Positions 14,948-23,982 of a stretch of DNA of 55,015 nt are shown piece by piece (positions within the stretch are counted from its first letter, which is position 1; every line of letters begins with the position of its first letter). The notes beneath the pieces are model-generated. The model worked only from the letters and a program-made list of their open reading frames with translations. It searched no databases and was not told the origin of the DNA. Position numbers and translations under genes: made by a program. Source of the DNA: a virus; the IMG/VR virus record IMGVR_UViG_3300047483_000184, positions 1-55,015 of that record. One strand, written 5' to 3'.

Positions 14948-16402
14948 TTATTTCATTTTAAATCCTAGTTTGCCATTGTCTGGACTATACACGGATTGAT
15001 TTGGCGCTTCAAACGTGAATTTAACGCCTTCTGTTGAAAATGATTTAAGATGTAACATCATCTCTTGTTTTTTAGGGGCAAAATCCAAATACAATTGTTT
15101 TACTTCTAATTTAGATAGTAATTCTGTTAAGGATGCTTGATATGTACCATTGCTATTTAAATAATCTGTAACATGGTAGCTCATAGGTCCTATGATTGCT
15201 CCATATAATTTAGTGCTCTTGATTTTATTCCACTCTACCGATTTACCCTGTGGGTATCTTCCAATAGTGCTATAAAAACCATCAAATACTTGCATAAATG
15301 AATCTGGATCTTTAGCTAAAATATCTGTAATGAATTTATTTAAACTTTCAGTGGTTACATTCTTTTCTTTAGTTATTTCAACTAATTTTTGGTAACCTGG
15401 TAAATTAAGTAATTGTGAAATAGCTAAATATCCAGCAGATACTTTATTACTTTCAACTGTATTAAAAATCTGCCAAAGTTCTCTTTGAGCTTGTGTTGTT
15501 AATTGATCTGAATCTACGTTTTTAATAATTCCAGTCAAAGTCGGTGCAGCACCTGATTTATATTTTGAAGATACTCCGTAACCATCTATGTAAAAATCTA
15601 CTAACGGATTATTTCCTGTTGGAAATTCAACTCCTTTTTCATATCCACATGCATTCATCATGTAAATAGCTCCAAGAATTTCACCAAAATCTTTACCAAC
15701 TGTATTTAAATCAGATGGATCGAATTTAGCAACAAATCCTGCAGTATTAGGTGAGTATTTAATAGTTTCTTCAAATGAATCAACATGACCTGCAGATTCA
15801 AAATTATGCTTTGAAGAATGTCCAGCAACATCATCAACCATAGAAGTTAATAAACCTACAATAACTTCTTGATCTGAAAATTTAGATCTTACTGCTTTTT
15901 TTGTAAATTCAACTAGCTGTCCTTTGTTTAAGTACGTCGGTGGTAATCCTAGTCCAGTCGGTGTTAAAATTTTAGAAGTAAATGAACCGCTTGGAACATC
16001 ATCGTTTACTATATGAAACTGTAAACCCATTGGATAATCAATTCCTTTAATAGTAACAGCATCTTCTAATTTAACAATATACGTGTAATATGTACCTGAA
16101 TATGCGCCTGCTTTATAATCTTTTGGTGAGATTGCATCAATAGAATAATTGTTTAATTCTTTTTTAAGAATTGAATTGATATTGTCAAGTGAATCATTAA
16201 CTGATTTTCCCAACATATATCTTAAATGTTTAGGTCTTCTACCTGATTCTATTTTACCATCGTGCCCGTTTTTATCAAAAATAAGTCTTAGATAATTAAT
16301 CAAGCTACTTTCATCACCTGATTTTGATTCATTTAAAGAATCGAATTGTTTATTTAATTCGGCCTGAAATCTAGCTCTAATGTCCCCTGGTGTAATTGCC
16401 AT
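14948..16402 (-). CDS. Putative PD-(D/E)XK-type nuclease, probable head cargo
   Basis: 484 residues. The stretch GKDFGEILGAIYMMN (Glu241), then NPLVDFYIDGYGVSSKYKSG (Asp269, Asp273, Ser278, Lys280) has the layout of a PD-(D/E)XK nuclease core: acidic helix residue, beta-strand aspartate, then a strand ending in x-x-K. Folded enzymes of restriction type share this pattern, but the assignment is by eye. Near the N-terminus FDSLNESKSGDE carries an LNE/S site like a prohead-protease cut. It shares one base with the upstream ligase-like gene (TAATG at 16402). It may act on host or phage DNA after injection, or during packaging; an inactive structural role is also possible. Confidence 0.5.
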   Translation of the reverse strand: MAITPGDIRARFQAELNKQFDSLNESKSGDESSLINYLRLIFDKNGHDGKIESGRRPKHLRYMLGKSVNDSLDNINSILKKELNNYSIDAISPKDYKAGAYSGTYYTYIVKLEDAVTIKGIDYPMGLQFHIVNDDVPSGSFTSKILTPTGLGLPPTYLNKGQLVEFTKKAVRSKFSDQEVIVGLLTSMVDDVAGHSSKHNFESAGHVDSFEETIKYSPNTAGFVAKFDPSDLNTVGKDFGEILGAIYMMNACGYEKGVEFPTGNNPLVDFYIDGYGVSSKYKSGAAPTLTGIIKNVDSDQLTTQAQRELWQIFNTVESNKVSAGYLAISQLLNLPGYQKLVEITKEKNVTTESLNKFITDILAKDPDSFMQVFDGFYSTIGRYPQGKSVEWNKIKSTKLYGAIIGPMSYHVTDYLNSNGTYQASLTELLSKLEVKQLYLDFAPKKQEMMLHLKSFSTEGVKFTFEAPNQSVYSPDNGKLGFKMK

Positions 16403-18270
16403 TATTTATTATTTAAAAATTGTTCAAAGGTTAATATGTCTGTACTTGCTTCTGTTTCAATAGCTTCTGAAATTTTCAATGAAGTTTCTAACTTTTGTTT
16501 AAGTTCATTGAATAATGGCCCCAACGCTTTAGGTGTCATTTTATCAAAAGTCTTTTTATCATTAGCTAATAATGCTTCTCTAACTTTAGTTGCTGAAATG
16601 TCGTCGTCGTCTCTTTTGATTTCAAATAAACCAAATTCTGGTAAAACACCAAGTTCATCTCTATATTTGTCATTGTTTACTTGATAACCATATGTTTTGA
16701 AACGATCTGTTCCTGTTCCCCATAAAACTGGTTCATATTTAGGTCTCATTTCGTTAAACATCACATCAATACCTGCAGTTGGAATTACAAATATCTCTTT
16801 CAAGAAAGGATATTGTTTTTGAACTTGCATAAACATTTCGATTTGAGTTTCAGTGTCAAATGGTCTTTTAGCAGCATCGTCCTTTTGTGCTTTGGCTGCT
16901 TTAACCAAAAATACTACGACTGGATAACCATTTTGTTTGTGAATTGTTTCTAAAACTTTAGCGTGACCAAGAGTAAATGGTTGGAATCTACCAACAAACA
17001 TGTTTACTTTTTCTTTACCTTGTTCTGAATGATTAATTTTTAATGCTTCATTCATGTTAGTTTTACTAGCTGAAATCTTGTTATGCATTAAAAAATTACT
17101 GAAGTTGTGAATTGCATTTTCGTCTGCATTTTCTACAAATACCTTTTGTTCAATTACATCAATGATCTGATTTAACTGTTCTAAAATATTTGAATTTAAT
17201 AATGCAGATTCTTTTATTTTCTTTTTAGAAAAAGAGCTTAGCATGATTTTATAAAGTTCAGCTAACACTGGATTTTCTAAGTATTCTAATGTCTTTTCAT
17301 TATCAATATACTTGGTATTGATGTTAAACAAGGCTGACTTAGAAAAATCAGCTGCTCCAAAATCAACGCCAACATATTTAGTAGCATTTTCTTTAACATA
17401 TGAATTGTACATTGCTGAAATTAATTCAATATATCTTTTATCAGAAGCTGTTTCTAAAAGCTCAATACTGTCTAAATCTACTGTTGAAAAGAATTCTAAC
17501 AAATCAACCATTGTAATTTGATACATGTGACTTGCTTCTCTATTAGAAGTGTCAGCCTCATTAGCCGTTTTAAATTCTTCTAATTTAAAACTTTTAATTT
17601 GTGTTGAATCCACAAAAGAAACTATTAAACCGTCAATCGGCTTAACTAGATCTTCATTTAAAACTGTTTTATAAGCACCCGGATTAAATAATTTGTAAAT
17701 GTGGTTGGTGAACGCTTCATTTCCAAATCTTTTAGCGTATGCTTCGTTTGACATTGAAAGCAATGTCACTAAATTTCTCTTTTGATCCTCATTTAAAGTA
17801 CCATCAAAAACAATAGATGGTCCTTGTACTTGTAGTTTTTGTGCCCATTCCTTTAGAATTTTAGGATCTGTTAAAACTTTTTTAGCTTTACCATTAGTAC
17901 CTAAAACTTGAATGTGCGTTAATATCATGAAATTGAAAGGCGTTGAATCATATTCAATAGAAGCCATATTGGTTTCTGGTAAATATTCAAATCCAAACTT
18001 CCAATCGCTTGGCATTTGATTCTTTTCGTTTAATGTTAAACTTTGAAAGTGTTTAATGGCATTCTCATATACTGATGTTAACGTTCGATCTATAATATTC
18101 ATAGCTTCGTTATTTCCAGATTTGAAATACTCAAAACCTTCCATTGCTCTTCTAACATGAAATGAAGCTCCTGCAATCTTTTCAGTTACAACAACTCTCA
18201 TCTTTAACATATCGTTAAACTCGTTGGGATTTGTACCTTGGTAAAAATCTCTTAATTTTTGTAATGCCAT
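16402..18270 (-). CDS. Fusion: ligase-like nucleotidyltransferase plus NMN adenylyltransferase-like domain
   Basis: 622 residues. Part one (about 1-230) has the order of motifs of covalent nucleotidyltransferases (RNA/DNA ligases, capping enzymes): VVTEKIAGAS (Lys31, motif I), FGFEYLPE (Glu95, motif III), KPIDGLIVSF (motif IV, Asp instead of Glu) and QIKSFKLEE (Lys226 or Lys229, motif V). Part two (424-600) is a HIGH-type nucleotidyltransferase of the NadM/NadR kind: MFVGRFQPFTLGH (T-x-G-H) and DDISATKVREALL (ISxTxxR). The linker contains MNE408 A, a protease-like site, and Met424 looks like a natural N-terminus. The C-terminus LTFEQFLNNK is targeting-like. Substrates unknown; RNA end chemistry or NAD metabolism are candidates. 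Confidence 0.68.
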   Translation of the reverse strand: MALQKLRDFYQGTNPNEFNDMLKMRVVVTEKIAGASFHVRRAMEGFEYFKSGNNEAMNIIDRTLTSVYENAIKHFQSLTLNEKNQMPSDWKFGFEYLPETNMASIEYDSTPFNFMILTHIQVLGTNGKAKKVLTDPKILKEWAQKLQVQGPSIVFDGTLNEDQKRNLVTLLSMSNEAYAKRFGNEAFTNHIYKLFNPGAYKTVLNEDLVKPIDGLIVSFVDSTQIKSFKLEEFKTANEADTSNREASHMYQITMVDLLEFFSTVDLDSIELLETASDKRYIELISAMYNSYVKENATKYVGVDFGAADFSKSALFNINTKYIDNEKTLEYLENPVLAELYKIMLSSFSKKKIKESALLNSNILEQLNQIIDVIEQKVFVENADENAIHNFSNFLMHNKISASKTNMNEALKINHSEQGKEKVNMFVGRFQPFTLGHAKVLETIHKQNGYPVVVFLVKAAKAQKDDAAKRPFDTETQIEMFMQVQKQYPFLKEIFVIPTAGIDVMFNEMRPKYEPVLWGTGTDRFKTYGYQVNNDKYRDELGVLPEFGLFEIKRDDDDISATKVREALLANDKKTFDKMTPKALGPLFNELKQKLETSLKISEAIETEASTDILTFEQFLNNK

Positions 18271-18341
18271 TTCTTTTATTTTTGTTTTACAAATATAATA
18301 AATTTATTTGATATATGAAAATATTTGTAGATTTATTTTAT

Positions 18342-19622
18342 TTATCTTCCGTATTTTATAATACCCATAAGCTGATTGATGGCAGCAAATGTTCCAGTAA
18401 GCTTAAATAATTTACCTTTATATTGAAAAACTAAACCTTCTGAAGGTACAATAGATTCAATACCACCAATAGAATCTAACCTAGCTAATTCCTTTTCTAC
18501 TTTAGCCAATTGGGTTAAATCACCGTTTTGTTTGATTTTATCAGCTTCTGTTTTAATTTGTGTATGTAGCCTTTGCATTTCTTGCGCTGGATTAGCAACT
18601 AAAAGATTAGAAACATTCTTTAAAACAACTGAACCTAATTCTAAGAATAAGTTTTCAAATGGTAAAATGTTTTCTTTAAACTTTTTAACTGAATCTTCTT
18701 TGTCGAATTTTTGAAAAGCTTTGTATTCAGCTGGATCCATTTTCTTTGCAAGATCTCTAATATTTAAAGTTTTCTTGTCATTAAAAGCCCATCTTTGTAC
18801 TAAACCTGCTTTATCGATCTCGTCTAATTTAGAAAAATCTTTATCAATAAGTTCTTTCCACCACATTTCGTGATATTTAGAAACTGGTTCTGTATCTTGT
18901 AAATTATATCTCTTTTGTAAAACTTGTACTTTATTTAAGAAATAGCCTTTCTTTTCTTCAAAATCAATTGATTTTCCTATTTGTAATTCTTGGGGTGGAA
19001 TTATTTCAAATGTTTTTTGTATGTGTGTATTAACTGCTTTTAAAGCATTTGCTATTTTACCAGCTAATTTAGAATCTGAACCTGTTTGGTTACCTTCTCC
19101 ATCAGTATGAACCATTCCGTGAAATTGAATAACGTCTTTACCATAAGCAATTACGTTTGAGTTTCCAGAATAAATTAATTCCATATTCATAAATGAAGTA
19201 CCTTCGTTAAAATCTTCTTGATCCTTCTTAGATAATGATTGTAACGCACTGGCTAAATCTTGCGCTGCGAACGTAAATGTATCTCTAACGCCGTCAGACG
19301 GATGGTCCTGAAACATCTGTGTGATTCCGCTAAGGTCTAATGGTTGTTTCATCTGCCCTTTATTTCTAGCAAACATAGCTTGACCATTTTTAACTGTAAC
19401 AAATATGTTTTGTCCATCTGTTTTTTCAGTTGGAGCTGCTTCGAAATCTAAACGACCTTCTAATGCACCGTCAATAATATGTTTGATTTCACCGAATGTA
19501 AGAGTTTCATCATCAAATGGATGCATCATGTGTCCTGCTGCTCCACCTTCTAAGATAATGTCTGGATATTGTTGGTTCCATTTTTCAATAAGGAACTCTG
19601 TATAATTTAAAAGTGCTTTCAT
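18342..19622 (-). CDS. DUF6267-like ligase-family protein with capsid-targeting-like N-terminus
   Basis: 426 residues. The N-terminus MKALLNYTEFLIEKW is like the T4 internal-protein targeting sequence, followed by GGAAGHMMHPFDD, the hallmark I associate with the DUF6267 family of T4-like phages. Covalent nucleotidyltransferase motifs: TEKTDGQNIF (Lys67, motif I KxDG), ARNKGQ (motif Ia-like), FMNMELIYSG (Glu148, motif III), PSEGLVFQYKG (Glu395, motif IV) and KLFKLTG (Lys407, motif V). All catalytic positions seem intact, so an active ATP-dependent nucleic acid ligase or nucleotidyltransferase is likely; the substrate is unknown. A terminator lies just upstream, and no promoter motif is obvious in the gap 19623-19682. 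Confidence 0.68.
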   Translation of the reverse strand: MKALLNYTEFLIEKWNQQYPDIILEGGAAGHMMHPFDDETLTFGEIKHIIDGALEGRLDFEAAPTEKTDGQNIFVTVKNGQAMFARNKGQMKQPLDLSGITQMFQDHPSDGVRDTFTFAAQDLASALQSLSKKDQEDFNEGTSFMNMELIYSGNSNVIAYGKDVIQFHGMVHTDGEGNQTGSDSKLAGKIANALKAVNTHIQKTFEIIPPQELQIGKSIDFEEKKGYFLNKVQVLQKRYNLQDTEPVSKYHEMWWKELIDKDFSKLDEIDKAGLVQRWAFNDKKTLNIRDLAKKMDPAEYKAFQKFDKEDSVKKFKENILPFENLFLELGSVVLKNVSNLLVANPAQEMQRLHTQIKTEADKIKQNGDLTQLAKVEKELARLDSIGGIESIVPSEGLVFQYKGKLFKLTGTFAAINQLMGIIKYGR

Positions 19623-19636
19623 ATTAAAAGAAAAGT

Positions 19637-19664
19637 AAAAGACCCAAATCGATTGGGTCTTTTT
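19637..19664 (-). terminator. Intrinsic terminator after gene 19683-20054
   Basis: Stem GACCCAA (19641-19647) / TTGGGTC (19653-19659), loop ATCGA, flanked by A4 and T5 that extend the stem; symmetric, so possibly bidirectional. For minus-strand transcripts it lies about 20 bases after the stop at 19683. Confidence 0.85.
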
Positions 19665-19682
19665 AATTTTAGATATTTTAGT

Positions 19683-20054
19683 TTAAAGATTCTCTTCGAT
19701 ATAATCTGCTAAATCTTCATCATCCCATCCATATTCACCATCTGCTAAAACTACTTTAAGATCTTTAACATCTCCTGTTAATCTAACTTCAGGATAACCA
19801 GACGGTCCCTTTTTGTTAATTACTTCCATAGAAACATTGTGTTTCTTTAATAATTTGCCTAAGTTTTTATCCTTAGGATCTACTGCGTCTACTTCAACTG
19901 TAGCTTCGTTAGTAACTGATTCTCCTAAAGAACTTGTTAACATTCCGATAGCTGCGCCGTAATCTCCGTCAACTTTACCAAGAATTCCTTTGATTACATC
20001 ATCTGCTTTAGCTTCATCAAAATCATCTTTGAATGCATCTTTTAAAACTGTCAT
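19683..20054 (-). CDS. Small acidic protein, perhaps the frameshifted tail of the 620-residue gene
   Basis: 123 residues from the first ATG (20054). The reading frame is, however, open back to a TAA at 20126-20124. The 22 codons in between read like protein (EFNEEDIKSDDQFKEYAM) and continue the same helical style. No ATG, GTG or TTG lies there. The frame overlaps the end of the 620-residue gene at a run of six A, so a -1 shift would join the two. The second half (KNLGKLLKKHNVSMEVI, then EVRLTGDVKDLKVVLAD) looks like a compact alpha/beta domain. GESVTNEATVE contains a protease-like NE/A site. Either a separate short gene with a poor start, or a C-terminal extension made by frameshift. Confidence 0.6.
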   Translation of the reverse strand: MTVLKDAFKDDFDEAKADDVIKGILGKVDGDYGAAIGMLTSSLGESVTNEATVEVDAVDPKDKNLGKLLKKHNVSMEVINKKGPSGYPEVRLTGDVKDLKVVLADGEYGWDDEDLADYIEENL

Positions 20055-20104
20055 TGCATATTCTTTAAATTGATCATCTGACTTGATGTCTTCTTCATTG
20101 AATT

Positions 20105-21967
20105 CTACAGCTTCTTGAATTTTTTAGCAGCTAATTTATCATCTTTCTTTGAAACGTTGTCTGTATAAGAACCATCTCCCCAAAATGCTACAATAGCATT
20201 AGTATCTGCTGTTGAATGAAATCCTGAACCGGCATTAAAAACGTCTACGAATTGTAAACTTTTTTTATTTTTGATTAAGTCTTTTGCAAAATCAATAGCT
20301 TGTTTTTCATTACCGAATTTCTTCATTGCTCTAACACCATCAGAATAATGAACTTCAAAACCTTCATCGACTGAATATAATTTTAAAACCATAGATTCCA
20401 TTGCTAATTCTAAGTCTTTATCTTTATCTGATACGACTGCATCTAATTCAGCTTCTAAAGCTTTCTTTTTAGCTGTCATTTCTTTTAAGGTATTTAATAA
20501 TGCAGTTTTAGCATCTCCTTCAGCCGCTTTCCAACTAGCTGCAGTATCTTTCATTGCGTTAGTAACTTTAGTCCACTCGGTTTGAATCTTATTAATAGAT
20601 CTTGCTTCGTTTACGTCATCGTTTTCAACTGATTCGCTAACAGAATCTTTTAAAGACTTTAATTCTGCTTTTAATTTAGAATCTAAGCTTCTTTCGATAC
20701 CCCAGTTAAATGATGCTTTAACTAACATTTCTAATGGTAAATTACCATTTTTCTTTCCGTATGGAGAAGTTCTAATCCAATCGATAAAATGTTGTGCTAA
20801 TTCTTTTGACATTTTGATACCTTCAGCACTTGAAGAATCGCCATCTACGATACCTTGAAGTAATTTAGTTGCCATTCCATGAGAACCTTCGTTAACTTCT
20901 GATTCGTAAAGACCTTCAAATTTATCATTAATTCTATATGCAATATAACCAATGATTTCGTCTAATTCAAACATTTCATCGCTTAAATCTTCAATTACTA
21001 ATTTTGCGCAATCTAATAAAGCGTTCATTTCTTTGATTGGCACTAATCCGCCCATTCTACTGATAGCAGATCTTGAAACATTATAATTTGCTTCAAACAC
21101 ATCGTCAATTACATCAAATTCAGATGCATTGTCTTCTTTAACTTTGTATGTTTTACCGTCAAATTCAAATTCTTTTTCTCCAGCCTCTTTAGCTTTTGTA
21201 ACTGCTGCACCAAATGCATTACCTTCAGTTAAAAGTGATTCTGCAACTGGCTTTAATTCTTTATCTTCATAAGTGTCAGCCATGTACCATTTACCGTCTC
21301 TTTCGTCGTATAAATAAGCATATTCTGCGCCTGATTGATTTGCAACACCTTTTAAATATTTAGCTACGTTTTTAACGTCGGCTTTAGTAGTCATGTCACC
21401 TTTTTCATTTCTATCTCTTCCGTAAAATAAAGTGATGCCTTTTTCTGGATTACTGAAATCCATTGGTTTATCACCAATTTTAGCATCTAAGTACGAAATA
21501 CCAGCCTTACCCAATTTTAATAATTGATCTACTGATTTTGCGTCTTTATAATTTTTTAACAATGGTACCATATTTTGTGGATAACCATCATAGTGTACAT
21601 AAGTTGATACAATTTTACCAGACTTGTCAATTTTACCAATTTGAGATCTTGTACCTTCGTTGATAACTGCTTCGTTTGTTAATTCTTCACCTTTTTTAGG
21701 ATCTTCTTTTTTAGGCTCACCTAATTTAACAATATCTTTTTCGATTTCTTCTGCTTCATCTTCATTAAAGATTTTAGCAACTAAGGCATTTCTTTTTTCT
21801 TCATCTAATTCTTGTAGTGAAGTAACACCCATTTCTTCAAGAGCTGCACCGATTTTAGATACGATTTCTGCTCTTTTGGCTTTACCTTCTTCGTGAAGTT
21901 GAGCTGCCTTTGTTTGGTTTTTAACCTCAGTAAAGGACTTAAATGATGAAATTTTTTGTACTGACAT
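20105..21967 (-). CDS. Multi-domain probable internal head polyprotein
   Basis: 620 residues. N-terminus SSFKSFTEVKN is faintly targeting-like. Five sites resemble prohead-protease cuts: TNE99 A, INE104 G, LTE248 G, VNE360 G and VNE454 A. Between them lie separate domains. Residues 108-240 (STYVHYDGYPQNMVPLLKNY and ITLFYGRDRNE) match a small domain of unknown function found in phages and bacteria. Residues 249-280 (AFGAAVTKAKEAGEKEFEFD) match a short motif I recall from T4-like virion proteins. Later parts are helical. This looks like a polyprotein cut during head maturation (inference). It ends AAKKFKKL at an A6 run overlapping the next frame. Confidence 0.65.
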   Translation of the reverse strand: MSVQKISSFKSFTEVKNQTKAAQLHEEGKAKRAEIVSKIGAALEEMGVTSLQELDEEKRNALVAKIFNEDEAEEIEKDIVKLGEPKKEDPKKGEELTNEAVINEGTRSQIGKIDKSGKIVSTYVHYDGYPQNMVPLLKNYKDAKSVDQLLKLGKAGISYLDAKIGDKPMDFSNPEKGITLFYGRDRNEKGDMTTKADVKNVAKYLKGVANQSGAEYAYLYDERDGKWYMADTYEDKELKPVAESLLTEGNAFGAAVTKAKEAGEKEFEFDGKTYKVKEDNASEFDVIDDVFEANYNVSRSAISRMGGLVPIKEMNALLDCAKLVIEDLSDEMFELDEIIGYIAYRINDKFEGLYESEVNEGSHGMATKLLQGIVDGDSSSAEGIKMSKELAQHFIDWIRTSPYGKKNGNLPLEMLVKASFNWGIERSLDSKLKAELKSLKDSVSESVENDDVNEARSINKIQTEWTKVTNAMKDTAASWKAAEGDAKTALLNTLKEMTAKKKALEAELDAVVSDKDKDLELAMESMVLKLYSVDEGFEVHYSDGVRAMKKFGNEKQAIDFAKDLIKNKKSLQFVDVFNAGSGFHSTADTNAIVAFWGDGSYTDNVSKKDDKLAAKKFKKL

Positions 21968-22003
21968 ATTCTTTTTTTATTTTTTAATAAGTTATTATGT
22001 TAA

Positions 22004-22012
22004 TTATATATC
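22004..22012 (-). promoter_or_regulatory. Putative promoter motif upstream of the 620-residue gene
   Basis: Minus-strand GATATATAA overlapping the last codons of uvsW, 37 bases before the start at 21967. Fits the recurring motif; its overlap with coding sequence lowers confidence. Confidence 0.25.
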
Positions 22013-23512
22013 TCCTTCAAATTTGACTTTCTTAATATCATATTCAAATTGCTCCTGTCTGTATATACGCTGTCTCTCGAGTGCATGTTTATATAGATAG
22101 TTTTCCCATTCTAAAGTGCATATATTATCTACAAAGTCTATAATAAGTACATCTGTTTTAGATTCATGTTGTCTTAAACCACGACCAATAGACTGTCTAA
22201 TAATTACTTCAGACTTGAATGATTCTGTAAAAAAGATGTTGTGAATTTTCTTAACTGAGATACCTGTCGAGAACGTACCATAAGAAGCTACAATAACGAT
22301 CTCTTCGCCGTTTTCCATCTTCTTTTTATGTTCTTCTCTAATATCAGAGTCTGTTGAGCCATCGACGTAATATACTTTCTTATCGCTATTCTGTCTAAGC
22401 GCGTCGTAAATCTTTTTGCCATGTTCGATTCTGTGGAAAAGTACCAAAGAATTCCTTGGAATTCTGGATATAACAGACACAACAAAATCAAGCCTTGCTT
22501 GATTATTGACAACATAATTTTGTTCAAGTTGAAAAACATCTTTGCTTTCGTATTTATTTTGAGCCAATTCTTGAAAGGCAATTTTAGCTGATTCTGGAGC
22601 ATAGTCCATTTCAATGATTTTAACTTTACATCCTGCAATGTGGCCTTCTTTTTGTAAGAATGAAGCTTTAACTTCAGTAATTACTGGGCCAGTTTGGCTC
22701 ATTAAAGTTAATTTATCAAGTGTTCCATCCTTTGGCAAAGTACCAGAAAGACCGAATTTGTAATGCGCATTTCTACATTTAGCTAAAATGTCTTTAATAG
22801 ATTGTGATTTAGCTTTATGCGTTTCATCGACAATAACAGCGTCGAACTCATCAAAATAATCTTTGTCTTTTTTAACAAGTGACTGATATGTACCTATAAC
22901 TATATTTGCATTTGGTTTTAATTTTTGACCAGCATATATTTGTTGTACTTTAATCTTGATTCTATTTTGCCAGTTATATTCATAAAAATCTTCAGTAGCT
23001 TGAACTACTAAAGATACGTTAGGCACTATAAATAAAATCTTAGTTGCTTTTTGTTTTTCAAGCATATATGAAACGACCATGAAACTAATCATAGTCTTAC
23101 CTGCTGATGTTGCTAATTCAGCTAAACATCTTTTAAATTTAAGTATATTAAAGGCTGCTTCTACTTGATAGTCCCTAGGAACCATCTTTGATCCATTAAA
23201 GAAATCATTAACCCATGCTTCAAAAGATTCCATGGTAATGTTAGGATCAAAAAGTCTTGTGATACCGTTGACTTTTAATTCGAATCTGTATTCTTTGCAA
23301 AGCGTCATGACATATCGCCATAAACCAACTGGGATCCATTTGTCATCTTTTATATAAGAAACATAACCGTCCCATAAGCCTCGCTTTACAAGTGGATTAA
23401 ATCTCCAGCTATCAATTCTTTTTGTTAGTGAAATGTTTAATTGCTCTAACTCAAGTTCATTAGCCTCGTCAATCCTTAAAAATCTGTTATCTTCTGTTAG
23501 GGTTAGAACCAA
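22004..23512 (-). CDS. uvsW: UvsW-type recombination helicase
   Basis: Superfamily 2 helicase of 502 residues (T4 UvsW about 503). It drives branch migration and unwinds R-loops and recombination intermediates. Seen: substrate-binding N-terminal region (RIDSWRFNPLVKRGLWDGYV), motif I LATSAGKT, motif II VDETHKAK, motif III GLSGTLPKDG, motif V VASYGTFSTGISVK and motif VI RQSIGRGLRQHES. The frame opens after a TAA with no ATG near; TTG at 23512 is the best start and is unusual for this window. UvsY lies directly upstream, the same neighbour as in T4, with a 16-base gap. Confidence 0.94.
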   Translation of the reverse strand: MVLTLTEDNRFLRIDEANELELEQLNISLTKRIDSWRFNPLVKRGLWDGYVSYIKDDKWIPVGLWRYVMTLCKEYRFELKVNGITRLFDPNITMESFEAWVNDFFNGSKMVPRDYQVEAAFNILKFKRCLAELATSAGKTMISFMVVSYMLEKQKATKILFIVPNVSLVVQATEDFYEYNWQNRIKIKVQQIYAGQKLKPNANIVIGTYQSLVKKDKDYFDEFDAVIVDETHKAKSQSIKDILAKCRNAHYKFGLSGTLPKDGTLDKLTLMSQTGPVITEVKASFLQKEGHIAGCKVKIIEMDYAPESAKIAFQELAQNKYESKDVFQLEQNYVVNNQARLDFVVSVISRIPRNSLVLFHRIEHGKKIYDALRQNSDKKVYYVDGSTDSDIREEHKKKMENGEEIVIVASYGTFSTGISVKKIHNIFFTESFKSEVIIRQSIGRGLRQHESKTDVLIIDFVDNICTLEWENYLYKHALERQRIYRQEQFEYDIKKVKFEGDI

Positions 23513-23528
23513 AACATATTAGATATTT

Positions 23529-23972
23529 TTAAATCTGCTTCATATCCATACGCTGCTTTATTGCAAAGCCCATGTTATCAAGAGTTTTGATAGACGCTGT
23601 TAAAAATTCTTTGTGCGATACTAATAAATCTTGGACTTGTAAGTCTTCAGCCATATCAGCTTCTATGAATTTCTCTCTTTGTTTATCGTTTAATTTGTAT
23701 TCGTATTGGTAATAACGAATCCATGCTTCTTTAAAGTTTTTGTCTACTCTAGCTTTATTAGTTCTGATCTTAGACGAAACAGATGCAATATTTTCAACCA
23801 ATATTTGTCTATAACTTAAAGTATACGAAGCAACTTCATGCAAGTTTTCTCCATGTTTTAAATCTTCCGCTAAATCTTTGATTTTGTTAGTCCACGATAG
23901 TCTTTGTGCTCCAAATAATTCGTCTAATTGTACGACTTTATTAACTACCTTTGATATTGGTGTATCTTGCAT
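23529..23972 (-). CDS. uvsY: UvsY-like recombination mediator
   Basis: 147-residue helical protein (T4 UvsY 137). The C-terminal segment LDNMGFAIKQRMDMKQI aligns well with the T4 UvsY end (SRGFAIKHIQDMRAF), and the all-helical charged composition fits. UvsY loads the UvsX recombinase on gp32-covered single strands. Gene order uvsY then uvsW is as in T4. UvsX itself is not in the window. Identification rests on the C-terminal match, size and synteny. Confidence 0.8.
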   Translation of the reverse strand: MQDTPISKVVNKVVQLDELFGAQRLSWTNKIKDLAEDLKHGENLHEVASYTLSYRQILVENIASVSSKIRTNKARVDKNFKEAWIRYYQYEYKLNDKQREKFIEADMAEDLQVQDLLVSHKEFLTASIKTLDNMGFAIKQRMDMKQI

Positions 23973-23982
23973 GTGTTACTTT

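Noticed and set aside
22288-22638. Minus-strand ORF of 116 codons inside uvsW
   Set aside because: Different frame of a well-conserved helicase gene; sequence has no family features.
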